A stretch of DNA of 64,000 nucleotides from Labyrinthula sp. Ha (Eukaryota; Sar; Bigyra; Labyrinthulida; Labyrinthulaceae). The notes beneath the pieces are model-generated. The model was not told the origin of the DNA. It saw only the letters and a program-made list of their open reading frames with translations, and made no database searches. This document shows positions 33,470-44,940 of the stretch, in pieces (the first letter of the stretch is position 1; each line of letters begins with the position of its first letter). Both the position numbers and the translations under genes were made by a program. The stretch is from contig JAALGZ010000008.1 of the NCBI GenBank assembly GCA_015227615.1, positions 992,001 through 1,056,000 of the forward strand. Direction: 5' to 3'.

Positions 33470-36400
33470 TAAGCGCCTCCAGAGGCTCCCAGACCTCACG
33501 AGCCGGTGGAAAGTGAGAGTTCTCTCACTCAACATTGGCGATCTTGCTCAATACAAACTCTTTACAGTAGTAAAACTTATGTAGGAACTTTCGTCCCTAC
33601 TGTTTTCGCTTCAAGAAGTTGGACAGAAAGGTATTGAAAGAGTTGAGAAAGCGAACAAGAACGCCAGCCAAAAAGAAAAAAAAAATATTTTTATCTCAAG
33701 CCAGCTTCATAATCCACTGGTGTAGCAATCTTTGGGTGTCAGGAATTTCTTTTGGACGTACATGACACCTGCAGAGTGATCGGCAGGTTCCTAGCTGTAA
33801 AAATCAGATAAAACACAAAAACAAAACTTGTCTTAGTAAATGTGCACGCGCCTCACAGTGGACAACCGAACCAAGAGTACGACAACTCTTAGGAAAATTG
33901 CAAGGAAAGGTAATGAAGAAAGTGAACCAGAAGAGGTTAATAGTCATTGGAGGTGATTGGAATGCTTATGTCAAGAGAACACGCACAGATGCCAGTAACA
34001 AGTATGGATTGTTTTCAAGAAGTAACAGAAATGGTAAGATGCTAGAAAGATTCCTACTCAAGAACACGATGGACATAGTTAACCACAGGAACAAGACGGG
34101 AAAGAAAGGAACCAGAAGACATGCAACTTTCAAGCCATGGAATAAGCAGATAAAATCATCAGAAATAGACTTCTTCATCATCAACAAACCCACAGCAATC
34201 TCATCCTTCAAAGTAAACAGAAATATCAGCAAAGACATCTGGCAGCATGAACCAAAAGACCACATGGGAATTTAAATCTCCATCAACCTCACACCCCACA
34301 ACACCAAATCTAAGAACAACACAGAAAAAGACCTATCTAAAAATGTGCAGCAAGCAGTTCGACGAAGTTCTTCAACGTAAATTGCAGAATACTGAACTTG
34401 AAATCGAAGAGGTGGATTAAATCCAACTCACAAAGGCAACAAGGGAAGTACTAGAAGAGCTGGTTCCGCCAAGAAACGTAAAGGATTTCATCGAAAGAAC
34501 CCCCCCAGAAACCCTTGAATTTATCAAGTTAGAACAGCAAAGGTGGAGCACAGCTTCGGTGGAAGAAAGAAAATGGATGTCCAGAGAAGTCAGGAACGCT
34601 GCAGTTGTGGACATAAACGCGTACTTGAGCAAAATATGCACAGCGATTGACACAAACTTCAATACCAACGACTCCCGACAAGCCTATAGAACAATGAAAA
34701 TGTTACAGAAGAGGAAAAGCAACTTCAGAAGAATAACTAAAGACGGAAAATGAATACCGTATCAGTGGAAAAGAGACTGAAAATACTGCGAGAACACGTT
34801 CGCGAAATCCAAGAAATATCCAACTGAAGGACCAGAGAATATAACCGCAGAAGAGATACAACCTTACCACAGACAACTCAACTTAAGTTCTCAAACCGGC
34901 TCCACAGTTTCATGCAACGTTCCAAGCAAAGAAGAGGTCATCAACATCCTAAAATCAACCAAAAACAACAAAGTTAGTGGAGTTGATGGAGTTGTAAATG
35001 AACTTCAAAATATTCTAACCAATTTCAAAAACACCTAATAAGAATCATCCAAGGATTTTTTAGAGAAGGGAAACTTAAAGAGAATGAAGAAGCAACATTT
35101 TGTCAGGATAAGGTAATATTCTTGTACAAAGGCAAAGGCGAGAAACAAAACCTTTCATTCTACAGGCCAATAACATTGCTTCAAACAACTTTCAAAGTGC
35201 TAACAAAAATAACCAACAGTCGGCTAGAAAATGTAGTAAAAAAATACCTTCATATCAAGCAGGCTTTAGTAAGCATGGTGCAGCAATCAACAAGATCGAA
35301 ATACTGAAACGTATAATTACGAAGAGTGCAACGGAGAACCTTGAGCTCAAAATGCTTTGTATCGACTTCAAGAAAGCCTTTGACTCGGTTTCAGACTGCT
35401 TTATCTATCTTTCGCCTAAGGCACATGGAGTATCTAAATCATTAACAAAAAAAGATCATGTAGCCCTAGAGTTTAGCAAAAGTCAAAATAGTTGAAGGAG
35501 AAAAAGAATCCAAAACAATAAACGTTCTAAAAAGAGTCATACAGGGTGATAGTTTATCACCAACTCTCTCGCTCTCTCTCTATTCTGGTACTGGAAAGTA
35601 TTATACACCGCCCAAGAGAAAATAAATGTGAAAATGTGAACCTAGGAACTGAAAAAGTACAACTCATGGCCTTCGCAGATGATTTAGTTGTGGTTATGAA
35701 AGATGACTCTGAAGCAATAAATCTTATCCAACAACTTGCAAAAGTTGAACACATCACCGCTCTGGGAATAAATATCAATACAACGAAGTTCATGTTAATG
35801 AAGAATGTACCTAAAATGCAAAAAAAACTGGCACTTTGATCAATAGACTTCGGAGGAAGTTCAGTGTGAACGGTGTGACCGCTTTTTCCAAACTGAAAGA
35901 TCCTTGAACTGTCACCGGACTTGTAGATACTGCGATGAGACAAAGAACTGTCCAAGAATAAAGATCCCTGCAGTTTCACACGCAGCAGATATATTTACCA
36001 GTTTACTGAGGGGAAAAGTTCCAAATATCGAAGTAAATGGCCAAACACTGCAGGGAACAACCAAGATGAAGTAATTGGGAGCAGTCTTTAACACTTTAGG
36101 GCTGCATGAAGAAGTAGTTTTGGACAAGATAACGAGAGCAAAGAGTGAGCTGAACCAACTCAGCCACCTTCTAGAATCAACCATTTTGAATAAGAAAACC
36201 AAAAGGAGAATCGTCTTGTCACTAGCACTCTCTCCCTTATTATACAAATGCAAGAATTGGAAAATCACCATCACCATCAAGAAAAGATTCAATGAATTTT
36301 CTAAAAATATAAAAAAAAAATAGATAACCTGGAAAACATGATCTTCAACCTGCAAGATGGAGATATAAACGTCCTTGAACTGGCAGAACAACGGATTCAA

Positions 36401-37497
36401 ACCTTCGGTGAACAGGAAACTGTGGATGCACAACTAGACGCAGCACGTGAAACAGCTGTCCTCGAACCTGGAACGCCACAATATCTCAGAGAAAGAATTT
36501 CTCTGAAACAATAACTTCAGCAAAGCATGGTCATAGAACATCTGGAACCACCTGATGAACCGGCGCATCCTGACCATGAACCTCCGACTTCAACTTGAGA
36601 AAATCCTGAGTAGAACCTAGAAAGTAGCACTGTGAGTCTCCTACTCGCCCACTCACAGCGCCGAGAACCACTGGAACCTTCTTCAACCCATTCCACCACA
36701 CCGCCCAGGATAAGAGCTGGGTGCTCCCTCCTAACCTCAAACACACTCGACAGGCTTGGAATTCTCTGCACACCAAAGAACAGCACCAGGCAACTGGAAA
36801 GATAAAACCAAGACATAATAAGAGTAGGAGAAGCCACTTCAATACGAACTTTAAAACCTGGAACCATCATAACCTAAGAACAACTCATCCTCTTGAATCT
36901 GGATAAAGCTTAAGAAACTGGAAATCCTGGAATCGCCAAATCGTGCAACTTCAGTCAAACAGCATAAGAATATCAACAAAAGGTATCTGACAGTCAAGAT
37001 TGAACAGCTCAAAGATCAACATGCAACGTAGAACTACCCCGTTGGGTTCATAATCGGCCTCCTGGAACTTTGATGTAGATAAGAATACGTTGAGAGAGTA
37101 ATATATAGCTGGAAACGTAAACCTTGGTTAAAAACAGCTGTGAATCATTTAATTGAATGTCATGAACCATCTGGAACTGCATCAAACTGAATCTGAAATG
37201 CCACAACGTCTGGACCGGAGCCTAATCGTCAACCACGACTTGGATTGTCGTTTTCTTTTACTTTTTGATTGCAAATTTGGGAAATCAAAAATTTTGGGAA
37301 ATTAAGCACAAGATTAAAGATATTATTGGAACAAGAGAGATCCAGCTGCTAAAGAACACCTATTAATGGAAATAACGTAGTTATAATAATAGTCTTACTG
37401 TAGAGAGTATGGGCAAGACCGCAGGCTAGTACAGTGTTAGGACCTCGGACTCAGTCGGCACTGCCATGGAACTCTCTTAAAATCTAAAATCTAAATC
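33470..37497 (+). mobile_element. Non-LTR retrotransposon (LINE) with AP-type endonuclease, degraded
   Basis: A near full-length LINE. The endonuclease begins around 33,508 (WKVRVLSLNIG, then LFSLQEVGQKG, VNVHAPHSGQ, GGDWNA) and ends near 34,200 with the SEIDFFIINK strand. The reverse transcriptase follows from about 34,950 (SGVDGVVNELQ; FYRPITLLQTTFKVLTKI at 35,158; LCIDFKKAFDS near 35,355). The catalytic FADD is at 35,672-35,683. A CX2CX12HX2C finger follows at 35,865-35,924, then the thumb-like segment LGAVFNTLG...LNQLSHLLEST near 36,080-36,180. The 3' end has TAAAATC-type tail repeats at about 37,477-37,497. Several stops and frame changes break both domains, so it is not active. The clade is uncertain. 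Confidence 0.85.
37477..37497 (+). repeat. Short tandem tail of the LINE
   Basis: Imperfect tandem copies of TAAAATC, the kind of simple tail left at the 3' end by target-primed reverse transcription of some LINE clades. It marks the downstream limit of the element. Confidence 0.5.
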
Positions 37498-40400
37498 GCA
37501 GTTCAACCAGATAATGAAATGAGCTCAATCAAATAACAATATGAAGAAAAACGTGATAAACCTGACATTCATATTGAATGGTATGTTAATTAACTGAATG
37601 ATCTAAAGGGAACATGATGATGACTGAAGTCCAATAAGAGCAAACAAGTTCAAAGCGGGGATTAATGAGTTCTTTAAAGGATATCTTTTGCCTCATAGGC
37701 AACTTAGGCTCATATATCTGCCATACTTCTGGTATTTTGTTATTTTACTTTTGGAGGTTACATAGCACCATACTGCTTTTCATAAAGTTTTTTTCAAGAT
37801 TATGAATTAAGAAAACAATAATGAAATCGACATAGTCGTGGCTAAAGTGATACCTCTTTCAGATATATCCATAGTTGGGAACCTATGAGACAAGGAAACC
37901 CGTTTCACAAACCCTAGCTCTAATAGTACGTAGCTGCAATAGTTATTCTGTTTATTTAATCAACTTGGAGTTGCTAGAGCGGCAAAGCCTGTACAGTATG
38001 ACAGGGAAGAAGCTCTAACGAAATTATACACCAAGATTGCGACCAGGCAGGAGGAAGCACCAACTAAGCAACAACAACTTCTAGTCACAACTCTCAATGA
38101 GAATTAACTATAACATCCAACTGAGCCAACTGAGGCAACGTGAAACATATACACAAAAAGTAATACGGTTAATGATAAAGCTAACACATGTGTTAATTCC
38201 CAGCATGTGTGTGCTAGTAACAATCATTGTAGTATATCATTGCTATACCTTCAGAAGAATTGACTAAAAATAGACAATTACGCGATAAATTTACTTAGAA
38301 CAAGATGTGGTGTACTAAGAATAGTTTATGAATAGAGTGAGACCTACTTGTTTTGACTGAGCCAAATGTTTACAGTTAAGTTTGGGATATGTTACCACAG
38401 AGAAAAATAGTCCTTAAGTGTCACGGTTTGTTATTAAGCATGATATGTTAATTTCTTAAAATTAATCATTTTTCTTTTCTTAAAGGGAGAAAATTGATTT
38501 CTGTATATTAAGAACGAAAGAACTGGAAACCCCTTTTTAGTAGAATGCATAAAGCTTGTAACTCATATAACAGAAAAAAGATCGATCCACTATACCAAAT
38601 TTTGGTTTTAGACTATTATTCATGACCCAAACTCTTTAATAAGAATATCATCTGATATGCTAATACTTTTCGATTAATGAAAACAATCTTGTAAAGCAAA
38701 CACAAGAAGATTACTTTCAAGGGTTATGTAACTTGGTAGGATATTCACGTAATAAAGCTCAATTGAGTTTCTAAGAAGGCTCGCTTATGAAAACTTCACC
38801 AGCTTACACATTGGAACTCAAAAGAGAAAAACAATTTTATACCAAGAAATTAGAGCAACCAATGGCAAATAACCCAGTACAGTAAAAAGATTTCTTGATA
38901 TGATCCAAATGGGTTGTTAAACAACACATAAAATGGGACCAAGTTTTGATATTACTTATACCATGTATTCTCCTAAAGCATTAATACGATTCTTCTATAA
39001 TCAGAAGTACTACCAAGTTAAAAAATATTTGAAAACTATTTTGATAATCACAAAATATGCAAATCAAAGCTCCTAAAAGGCTTTCAAGATTTTAGAAATA
39101 TATTTTATTACCTTCATCTGGCGCTGCTTTTGAACTCACTAACCTGAACCATGAATAACTCCAAGAACCAAAAAGGATACCAATATCAAAAAATTGAATA
39201 CCCAAAAGAACTGTTTATGTTAATTAAATAGGAAAAAAATCTTATTGGGTTACTATTCAGACTTTTACAAAGAATAATGCAGGTAATTTTATGCTACTGC
39301 AGAAGAGCGACTGTCGCCCAAGAAAAAAATGCTTTCCTAAAAACTATTTTTTTTCAGTTACGATCATATCCACTCTGAAGTTTACGCCCAGAAAGTGTTT
39401 TTTAGAAATTTTTATAAAGAATTTTCTACTAAATTTAGTAACTTGGTCTGATGTTAAGGCTGGTAAATACATAAGAGTAAACTAAGAATCAGAAACATTC
39501 TAATCTTTTTCTTTACCTACTCCAAAAGCTTCACAAGCTTAATGGCGGAGATCTTTTCTAAAAATTTCTCACAAAAGTGCAAATGACTTCATGCATCTAG
39601 ACCATTAAAATGCCATCAGATTTTAAGAATTGGATGGAAAATATACATATTATATTTCTAGCGGTTCTCACCCACCTTGTCATATACAAATCATAATCTC
39701 ATGCAATTAGACGAACTTGGAAAAAGTATAGGTTCTAAAACACAGTTGAAAGAATTCAACCAATTCCTGCATTAGAAATAAAAAGGATAGCATACTTTCT
39801 TGCTATTTAGTTATTCTTTTTCTATTAAATTACGATCAATGTCTATTAAATACTGTAAGAATGATGTTAGACCCCTTCATAGTTTCCGCAGTAAGAACTG
39901 GATACAGATTTTTTTGGGTATTAAGTTCCTCTAAAATTCAGATTCAAAGTTGAAAATAGAAAGTTGCTTTCTTAATAAGTCCTAATATTTTACTTCTTGT
40001 AGTCTTAGACAATGGTTAAAATTCCTTTAGGTAATCAGTTTCTTGCTCTCTTTCATGTTATGGGTTACAAAAACATTCCTATTCTACAGAATCTTTGTTT
40101 CAGAGGAGATATATGTTGTATAAGAGGAATATGACTCAAAACTGACTTAGGTTTATTTGCAATATTTATTATTGTTAATAATTTTTCATGTTCTTAATTA
40201 ATTGCAAGAAAATAGTTTTTCATTTTTGTTTTTGTTCTTGTTCTCAGTTTTCTCCTTTAATAACAAACCTATCTAATGAATAATTGAGAAATACACTTTC
40301 AGGGCTAATAATACTATTCATCACAACTAGTAATTTTATTTAAAGTTAAACCACCTGGGTAATGTACTTGAAACCTAGCCTTATCCCAAATTGGCTCATA

Positions 40401-41835
40401 TACAGATACGGTGTGAAGTGTTATTTAGGATACACGTCATCCTCTATCTAAAAGAGTATTAAAGCATTTGTATCATACATTATGATTATATAAGTATCAC
40501 TGATCTAAGTAATATCACCGCTTCTCATAAAGACCGTCTATATAAAATACTTCAAGCAGTAGAACCCTATCTAATTTGTTGATTCTCTTATTAGTTGCTA
40601 CTCATGTAGTAAAAAAAGTAAATCAGATGAAAATATATTAATAAGAGAAAATTGAAATCCTGTTAGAGAATATTGAAGTCTAGTATTTATGTTATCTTAT
40701 ACTCTCCACGAAAATGACTTCCTGCTTCGGCATATTACTCTGTGACCGGTTCGACCCATAGATAAAGCTTTATACATCTGCATTAATAAATGAGCTTGTC
40801 CAATACTCTCACTTATTATAAAAAATAATATCAAAGCGATGTACTATAAATCATTATGACATTTGTATCCGGATTCACTGCACAATCCGGTTTGATCTGA
40901 TGTTATTTTCACCTATTTCAGTAGGGACTGCTCTGCACTTAATGCAAGCAATATGATCTATAAGTCTTATTCATAAAAAATTGTAACTAGGATATTCACT
41001 AGTGGTTGAAATGTATTCTTGTGAATCACAAATCCCAAGATGAAGAAGTGGCAAAAAAAAGTTCTTTTAAAATGTTAAAGTCATATTTACACAGTGAATT
41101 CGGATTCTATAGTATTCATCCAACTAGCTTAGCGACTTAATACTTAAGGAATAAAGTTAAAAATCCATCGTGCTACGGCACCTCTTTCATGCTCAGAACA
41201 AACTAAACAGCATTCTTTTACTCTATAGGAAATGTACCTCTGAATCAGTTCATAAGCTCTTGTTACAAAGTATTTTCGTAAGTTTGGTAAACTGGAGTAA
41301 AGCGAAGCAACACCCAGAAAAATATTTTTTATGCTTCTTCTCGAGGTAATTTATTTATTCTTGGTAGTTAACACAGACGATTAGTTCTTTAACTTATTTA
41401 CGTCTTATACTGAGTCTATTTTCTCACCCCTGGTAAGTGATGAACTCATTAGTTCTGTCCTGCCAGTAGCTCAAACCAAAATTCCTTCATGCTCTCAGTT
41501 TATTGCCAGAGGCTTGGTGTTGCATAAGAAAAAAATATAAATGGTTCTCTGCAGCTTTGGTGCAGCATAACTACTCTTTTCTTATCTTTCACCTGTTTTA
41601 GAAAACTTCAAACATAATCGAGTTTTGTTGCCTGCTGTAAGAAAGGACAAAATATTGTAGCAATAAAGAAAAATGAATAATCTGCTAGGAAGTTTTTCTT
41701 AACTAATCCTACTTAACTTTTTCTTCTGCTGTTTCTTGTCGACATCTCGCTTACTAGCAACAAATTTCAATAAAGTATTTCAATATAACTCTTGTCCAAA
41801 GCTTAAACACAGCTTCTCCATCAAAATTTCCGCCT
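37498..41835. other. 4.3-kb stretch without a supported gene
   Basis: Mostly AT-rich sequence with short frames. One patch (plus strand, about 37,946-38,107) reads as a hydrophilic 53-residue run with coding composition (GVARAAKPVQYDREEALTKL), ending in a stop after TTLNEN. It could be an exon or a relic of a gene I do not recognise. Nothing else is supported. Confidence 0.5.
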
Positions 41836-42894
41836 CTATATCCTTGACTCTGCATCAGCCGTCGATGTTCCAGCCAAACTTCTTTGTTTTGTTGCCTCCT
41901 TATGCAACTCATAAAAAGCTTCCAACTCTTCCTCTTCTTCCGGTAGTTCGCCATTCTCAAACTTTTTGTTATATTGAAAACTTTCATGTTGCGACGTATG
42001 TTTCAAATAATTCTCTTCTTGCGCTTTCACTTCCTCTGGATTTGGTTTTATCGGATAGACTCCACCTTGAGTTCCCAAAACAGTTTCCTTCATCACAATC
42101 TCATTATTCTTTGTTTTCCACTGCTTCCCTGAAAGACGCAAATCCAACCTTTCATTCTTCTCTTTTCTTTCTTCCCGCCTTTTGGCAACAAATCCTGCTA
42201 CGATGAAACAAATTAAACATATAGCAAGGGCTCCTCCAGCAGTTGTTACAATACCAAACACAGAATCAAAATATCCAGGGGTTTCTCCATCAGGTGGGAG
42301 TATAGTAATAGGTGAGTCAATTGTGGGATTTGCAGTGGGCGAAAAAGTTATTTCTACTGGAAAGTTAGTAGGAGATGCAGTAGGACTTCGTGTAGGAAAG
42401 CGTGTCGAATCATCAGGTGTGGGAGATCTTGTTGGAAATGGTGTCGGGGAAGTTGAAGGAAAAAATGTTGGATACTCTGTTGGGTTTTCGGTAGGAAACT
42501 TGGTAGGAGAGTTTGAAGGAACTTCTGTTGGAGAATCTGAGTCCACATCATCGACATTTTGAACCGTTCCATCTTCTAAACAAATAAACGAGGCCTCCTC
42601 TCCAGATTGGATTTCTTGAATCGGTGAGGCCTCTCCGTTACGAAAGTTTAATCCAGCTTGACACGCTCGACCTCCACAATCCATTTCATTACATCCATCT
42701 TGTTTACATTTTCCGCTGTGTTGACTTCCAACATAAAACCCAACATCTTTCAACGAGTTGCAGCAGGTTTGACAAAGTTCCACAGAAATAACTTGAGAAG
42801 TTGTTGATGGAGCTATCACAAGAAAAAGCAAGCACACAGCATAGAAATAGATTCCAATTTCATTCACCATTCTAGTATATTTGTTTTTCAGCAA
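41836..42894 (-). CDS. PT-repeat type I membrane protein A
   Basis: The 352-aa protein has a hydrophobic leader (signal peptide in about residues 14-33; Met9 may be the true start). A cysteine-rich ectodomain with ten cysteines follows (residues 41-105: CQTCC, CKQDGC, DCGGRAC). Next is a Pro/Thr stalk of FPTxxPTxxP units (122-192), one helix (about 212-236), then a basic stop-transfer (KRREERKEKNER) and a ~110-residue cytosolic tail. The tail carries HESFQYNKKF, then EEEEELEAFYE, and ends SLAGTSTADAESRI. Protein B (44,941-45,987) has related tail motifs in the same order. PT stalks of this type are frequent in stramenopile surface and secreted proteins and are probably O-glycosylated. No enzyme domain is seen. 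A role at the cell surface or in a secretory compartment is inferred. Confidence 0.85.
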   Translation of the reverse strand: MLKNKYTRMVNEIGIYFYAVCLLFLVIAPSTTSQVISVELCQTCCNSLKDVGFYVGSQHSGKCKQDGCNEMDCGGRACQAGLNFRNGEASPIQEIQSGEEASFICLEDGTVQNVDDVDSDSPTEVPSNSPTKFPTENPTEYPTFFPSTSPTPFPTRSPTPDDSTRFPTRSPTASPTNFPVEITFSPTANPTIDSPITILPPDGETPGYFDSVFGIVTTAGGALAICLICFIVAGFVAKRREERKEKNERLDLRLSGKQWKTKNNEIVMKETVLGTQGGVYPIKPNPEEVKAQEENYLKHTSQHESFQYNKKFENGELPEEEEELEAFYELHKEATKQRSLAGTSTADAESRI

Positions 42895-43047
42895 TAGTCT
42901 GAGCTCTTTGAGAAATAATATCGTTATATGAGCACAAGTTTAAAGCGGGTTTATTTCTTGCAAAAATTCTTTTTTCTTGTTGACTGGCCAAAATTGGCAG
43001 TTTGTATTACAACCCCATTCGAAATGCGCTGATTTTGGGTAAACGTC
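42895..43047. promoter_or_regulatory. Short gap between two minus-strand genes
   Basis: 153 bases lie between the PSMG4-like stop and the start of PT protein A, and must hold the terminator of the first and promoter of the second. No specific element stands out. Confidence 0.3.
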
Positions 43048-43416
43048 TTACTTCAAGACCGAGGCTATACTGGAGTACAAGTTGTCATATGTTGTTTGTG
43101 AAAGACTTCTGGCTAAAGGTGAAAAGGAAGTAGAAACAAAAATTCTTTCCTTTGTTTTTACTGCGAGTAATCTAGAAATATTGTCACTGTGATGATTATT
43201 AAACATGTTTTCACCTAGAATTTGGTTCGTTAAAGGTACCTTCGCTCTTGGTGTGCTTCCTAACAAAGAGAGTGAAAGGGAGGTGAAGGTCAAAGAACTT
43301 TTATCACCTACCCATAACAACTTGCTATTAACCATATCATATATTAAACATTTAAATTCATGTGTATTCCCATGCTCATCAAGAACAATGATTTCTTCTT
43401 CGCGAGTTCTTATCAT
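43048..43416 (-). CDS. PSMG4: Proteasome assembly chaperone 4-like protein
   Basis: A 122-aa protein matching the length (~123 aa) and pattern of PSMG4/PAC4, which with PAC3 guides assembly of the 20S proteasome alpha ring. The core reads KLLWVGDKSSLTFTSLSLSL (compare the LFLWVG...LAVAM segment of PAC4). It continues through PLTNQILG and ISRLLAVKTKERIFVSTSF (compare GLAQRLARKTNKQVFVSYNL) and ends with a helix resembling the PAC4 C-terminus. Similarity is moderate, so an unrelated small protein remains possible. It is divergent from the acidic coiled-coil gene, 69 bases apart, suggesting a shared promoter. No intron is needed. Confidence 0.65.
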   Translation of the reverse strand: MIRTREEEIIVLDEHGNTHEFKCLIYDMVNSKLLWVGDKSSLTFTSLSLSLLGSTPRAKVPLTNQILGENMFNNHHSDNISRLLAVKTKERIFVSTSFSPLARSLSQTTYDNLYSSIASVLK

Positions 43417-43485
43417 TGTTTTGAATTCGTCCGTTCAACTCAATTGCCCAAAATTTACCTGAATTTTACCGTTTAAGAAGCAAAT
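43417..43485. promoter_or_regulatory. 69-bp divergent promoter region
   Basis: It separates the start codons of the PSMG4-like gene (minus) and the acidic coiled-coil gene (plus), so both promoters must lie in or overlap it. No clear TATA box. Confidence 0.4.
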
Positions 43486-44838
43486 ATGAAAAAGGGATTA
43501 TTGAGCTGGCAAATTTGTTTCTTCTTTCTTTTGGTCGTGGTGTGTCTGTTTGAAGTGGGAGAAAGTTCATATTTAAGAAGAAGCAGTAGAAAGCTTATAG
43601 AGGGCGACGGCGATGCAGAAGTTGCAGAAACTGAGACTAACGAGGACGCCAGTGAAGACGAGGATTCAACTGAGGCAGAAGACCCTCCAGAGGACAATGC
43701 TAGTGATAATGAGGATACTTCTAATCATGATGAAATTTCCGAAAGTGAAGTAGAAGAAACTAAAGAAACTAGTGACTTCGAGACTTCCGAGAATAGTGAA
43801 GGCGATAACTCTCAAACCCTGGAGGAAGTTGAAGAAAATATTGATGATGAAAAAAAGGAAATCCAAGAACTTGAAGAGAAGAACAACGCTATAGAAGAAA
43901 CTCTCTTGGAAAACTCTGAAAAGGTTACAAAGGAAGAGGAAAAAGAATCTTTGGAAGAAGAATGGAAAAACCAAGAAGAGATGGACACCATCGTGGAGAC
44001 ACTGAATCAAAACATTATTAAAGAAGATGAAATGATTATTCAAGAGAAGGAAGATGACATCGAGTCTGCATTAAATGACATCGAAGAGCTTGAAGATGAG
44101 CTTGGAGAAGTGGAAGATCAGCTAGACATTGCAGAGATTGAGCACGACACCGACCCAAGCACAGAAACTGAAGATAAAATTATCCAGTTGGAAGAATCTG
44201 AAAGCAAAGTGATAGACGAAATTGAGGAAAAAGTGGAACAAATTGAAAATGAAGGGTATGAAGCGATAGAAAAACTTGAAGATGAACAAGTAATTGTTCA
44301 AGACGAGATTGATGGACTAAAAGAACTAGAGGTTGAGGGCATTGCTACACCTGAGCAAGAGCAGAAGCTTTCCGATCTTGAGGACAAAAATGAAGAAATT
44401 GATGAAGAAATAGAACAAATCTCTGAAGATATTGAAATTGCTGAAGATACTGCAACTGAGTTAGAAGAAAACTTACTCAATGATGATAGCTCTTTGAACG
44501 ACGACTATGGTGATGGTAACCAAGTCGGGCAGGAACCATTTTCAGTTGAAGAAAATGATGACCAGGATTCTAGTAACTTCGAAAAACCTGTGTACAGGCC
44601 AAGCGAATCCAGCGATGATTTTAAATATGGGATCTTCAAGTTCACCGAGAATATATTTTTCTATGGTTTAATATTTTGTGGATGTTTGGCCTCTTCATGG
44701 GCAGTGTATCAAATGAAGCAAAACGGGTTTGACCTGAATTTTGATCTGAAATCAACCCAGGGATACCAACCTGTAAACAGTTATGTAGTAAGTAAAAAAG
44801 GAATCCCGATCACTCCTGATGAGATCACAATAGGCTGA
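43486..44838 (+). CDS. Acidic coiled-coil type I membrane protein
   Basis: A 450-aa product. Residues 1-26 form a clear signal peptide (hydrophobic IC-FFFLLVVVCLF core). Residues ~40-120 are Glu/Asp/Ser/Thr-rich and disordered. Residues ~120-350 are extremely acidic with heptad spacing of hydrophobics, a long coiled coil. One membrane helix lies at about 391-410 (FFYGLIFCGCLASSWAVY), followed by a ~40-residue tail with YQPVNSYVV. No family is recognised. The coiled coil would be in the lumen or outside the cell. Highly acidic lumenal proteins often bind calcium, but this is a guess. It sits between the two PT-repeat membrane proteins and converges on protein B with about 100 bases between stops. 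Confidence 0.85.
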   Translation: MKKGLLSWQICFFFLLVVVCLFEVGESSYLRRSSRKLIEGDGDAEVAETETNEDASEDEDSTEAEDPPEDNASDNEDTSNHDEISESEVEETKETSDFETSENSEGDNSQTLEEVEENIDDEKKEIQELEEKNNAIEETLLENSEKVTKEEEKESLEEEWKNQEEMDTIVETLNQNIIKEDEMIIQEKEDDIESALNDIEELEDELGEVEDQLDIAEIEHDTDPSTETEDKIIQLEESESKVIDEIEEKVEQIENEGYEAIEKLEDEQVIVQDEIDGLKELEVEGIATPEQEQKLSDLEDKNEEIDEEIEQISEDIEIAEDTATELEENLLNDDSSLNDDYGDGNQVGQEPFSVEENDDQDSSNFEKPVYRPSESSDDFKYGIFKFTENIFFYGLIFCGCLASSWAVYQMKQNGFDLNFDLKSTQGYQPVNSYVVSKKGIPITPDEITIG

Positions 44839-44940
44839 ATGTCTCTCACTAAGTCCTTAAAATTGGACAATCCTGAAGGTTCTCCTTATTGCTTAAAAAC
44901 AACTCTACCAGAATAAACTCTTCAGTTATCTATTTCAGTT

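Noticed and set aside
42182-42562. Plus-strand frame rich in Gly-Val repeats opposite PT protein A (similar one at 45,236-45,667)
   Set aside because: Antisense readings of the PT-repeat coding DNA; the minus-strand proteins have signal peptides and membrane helices.
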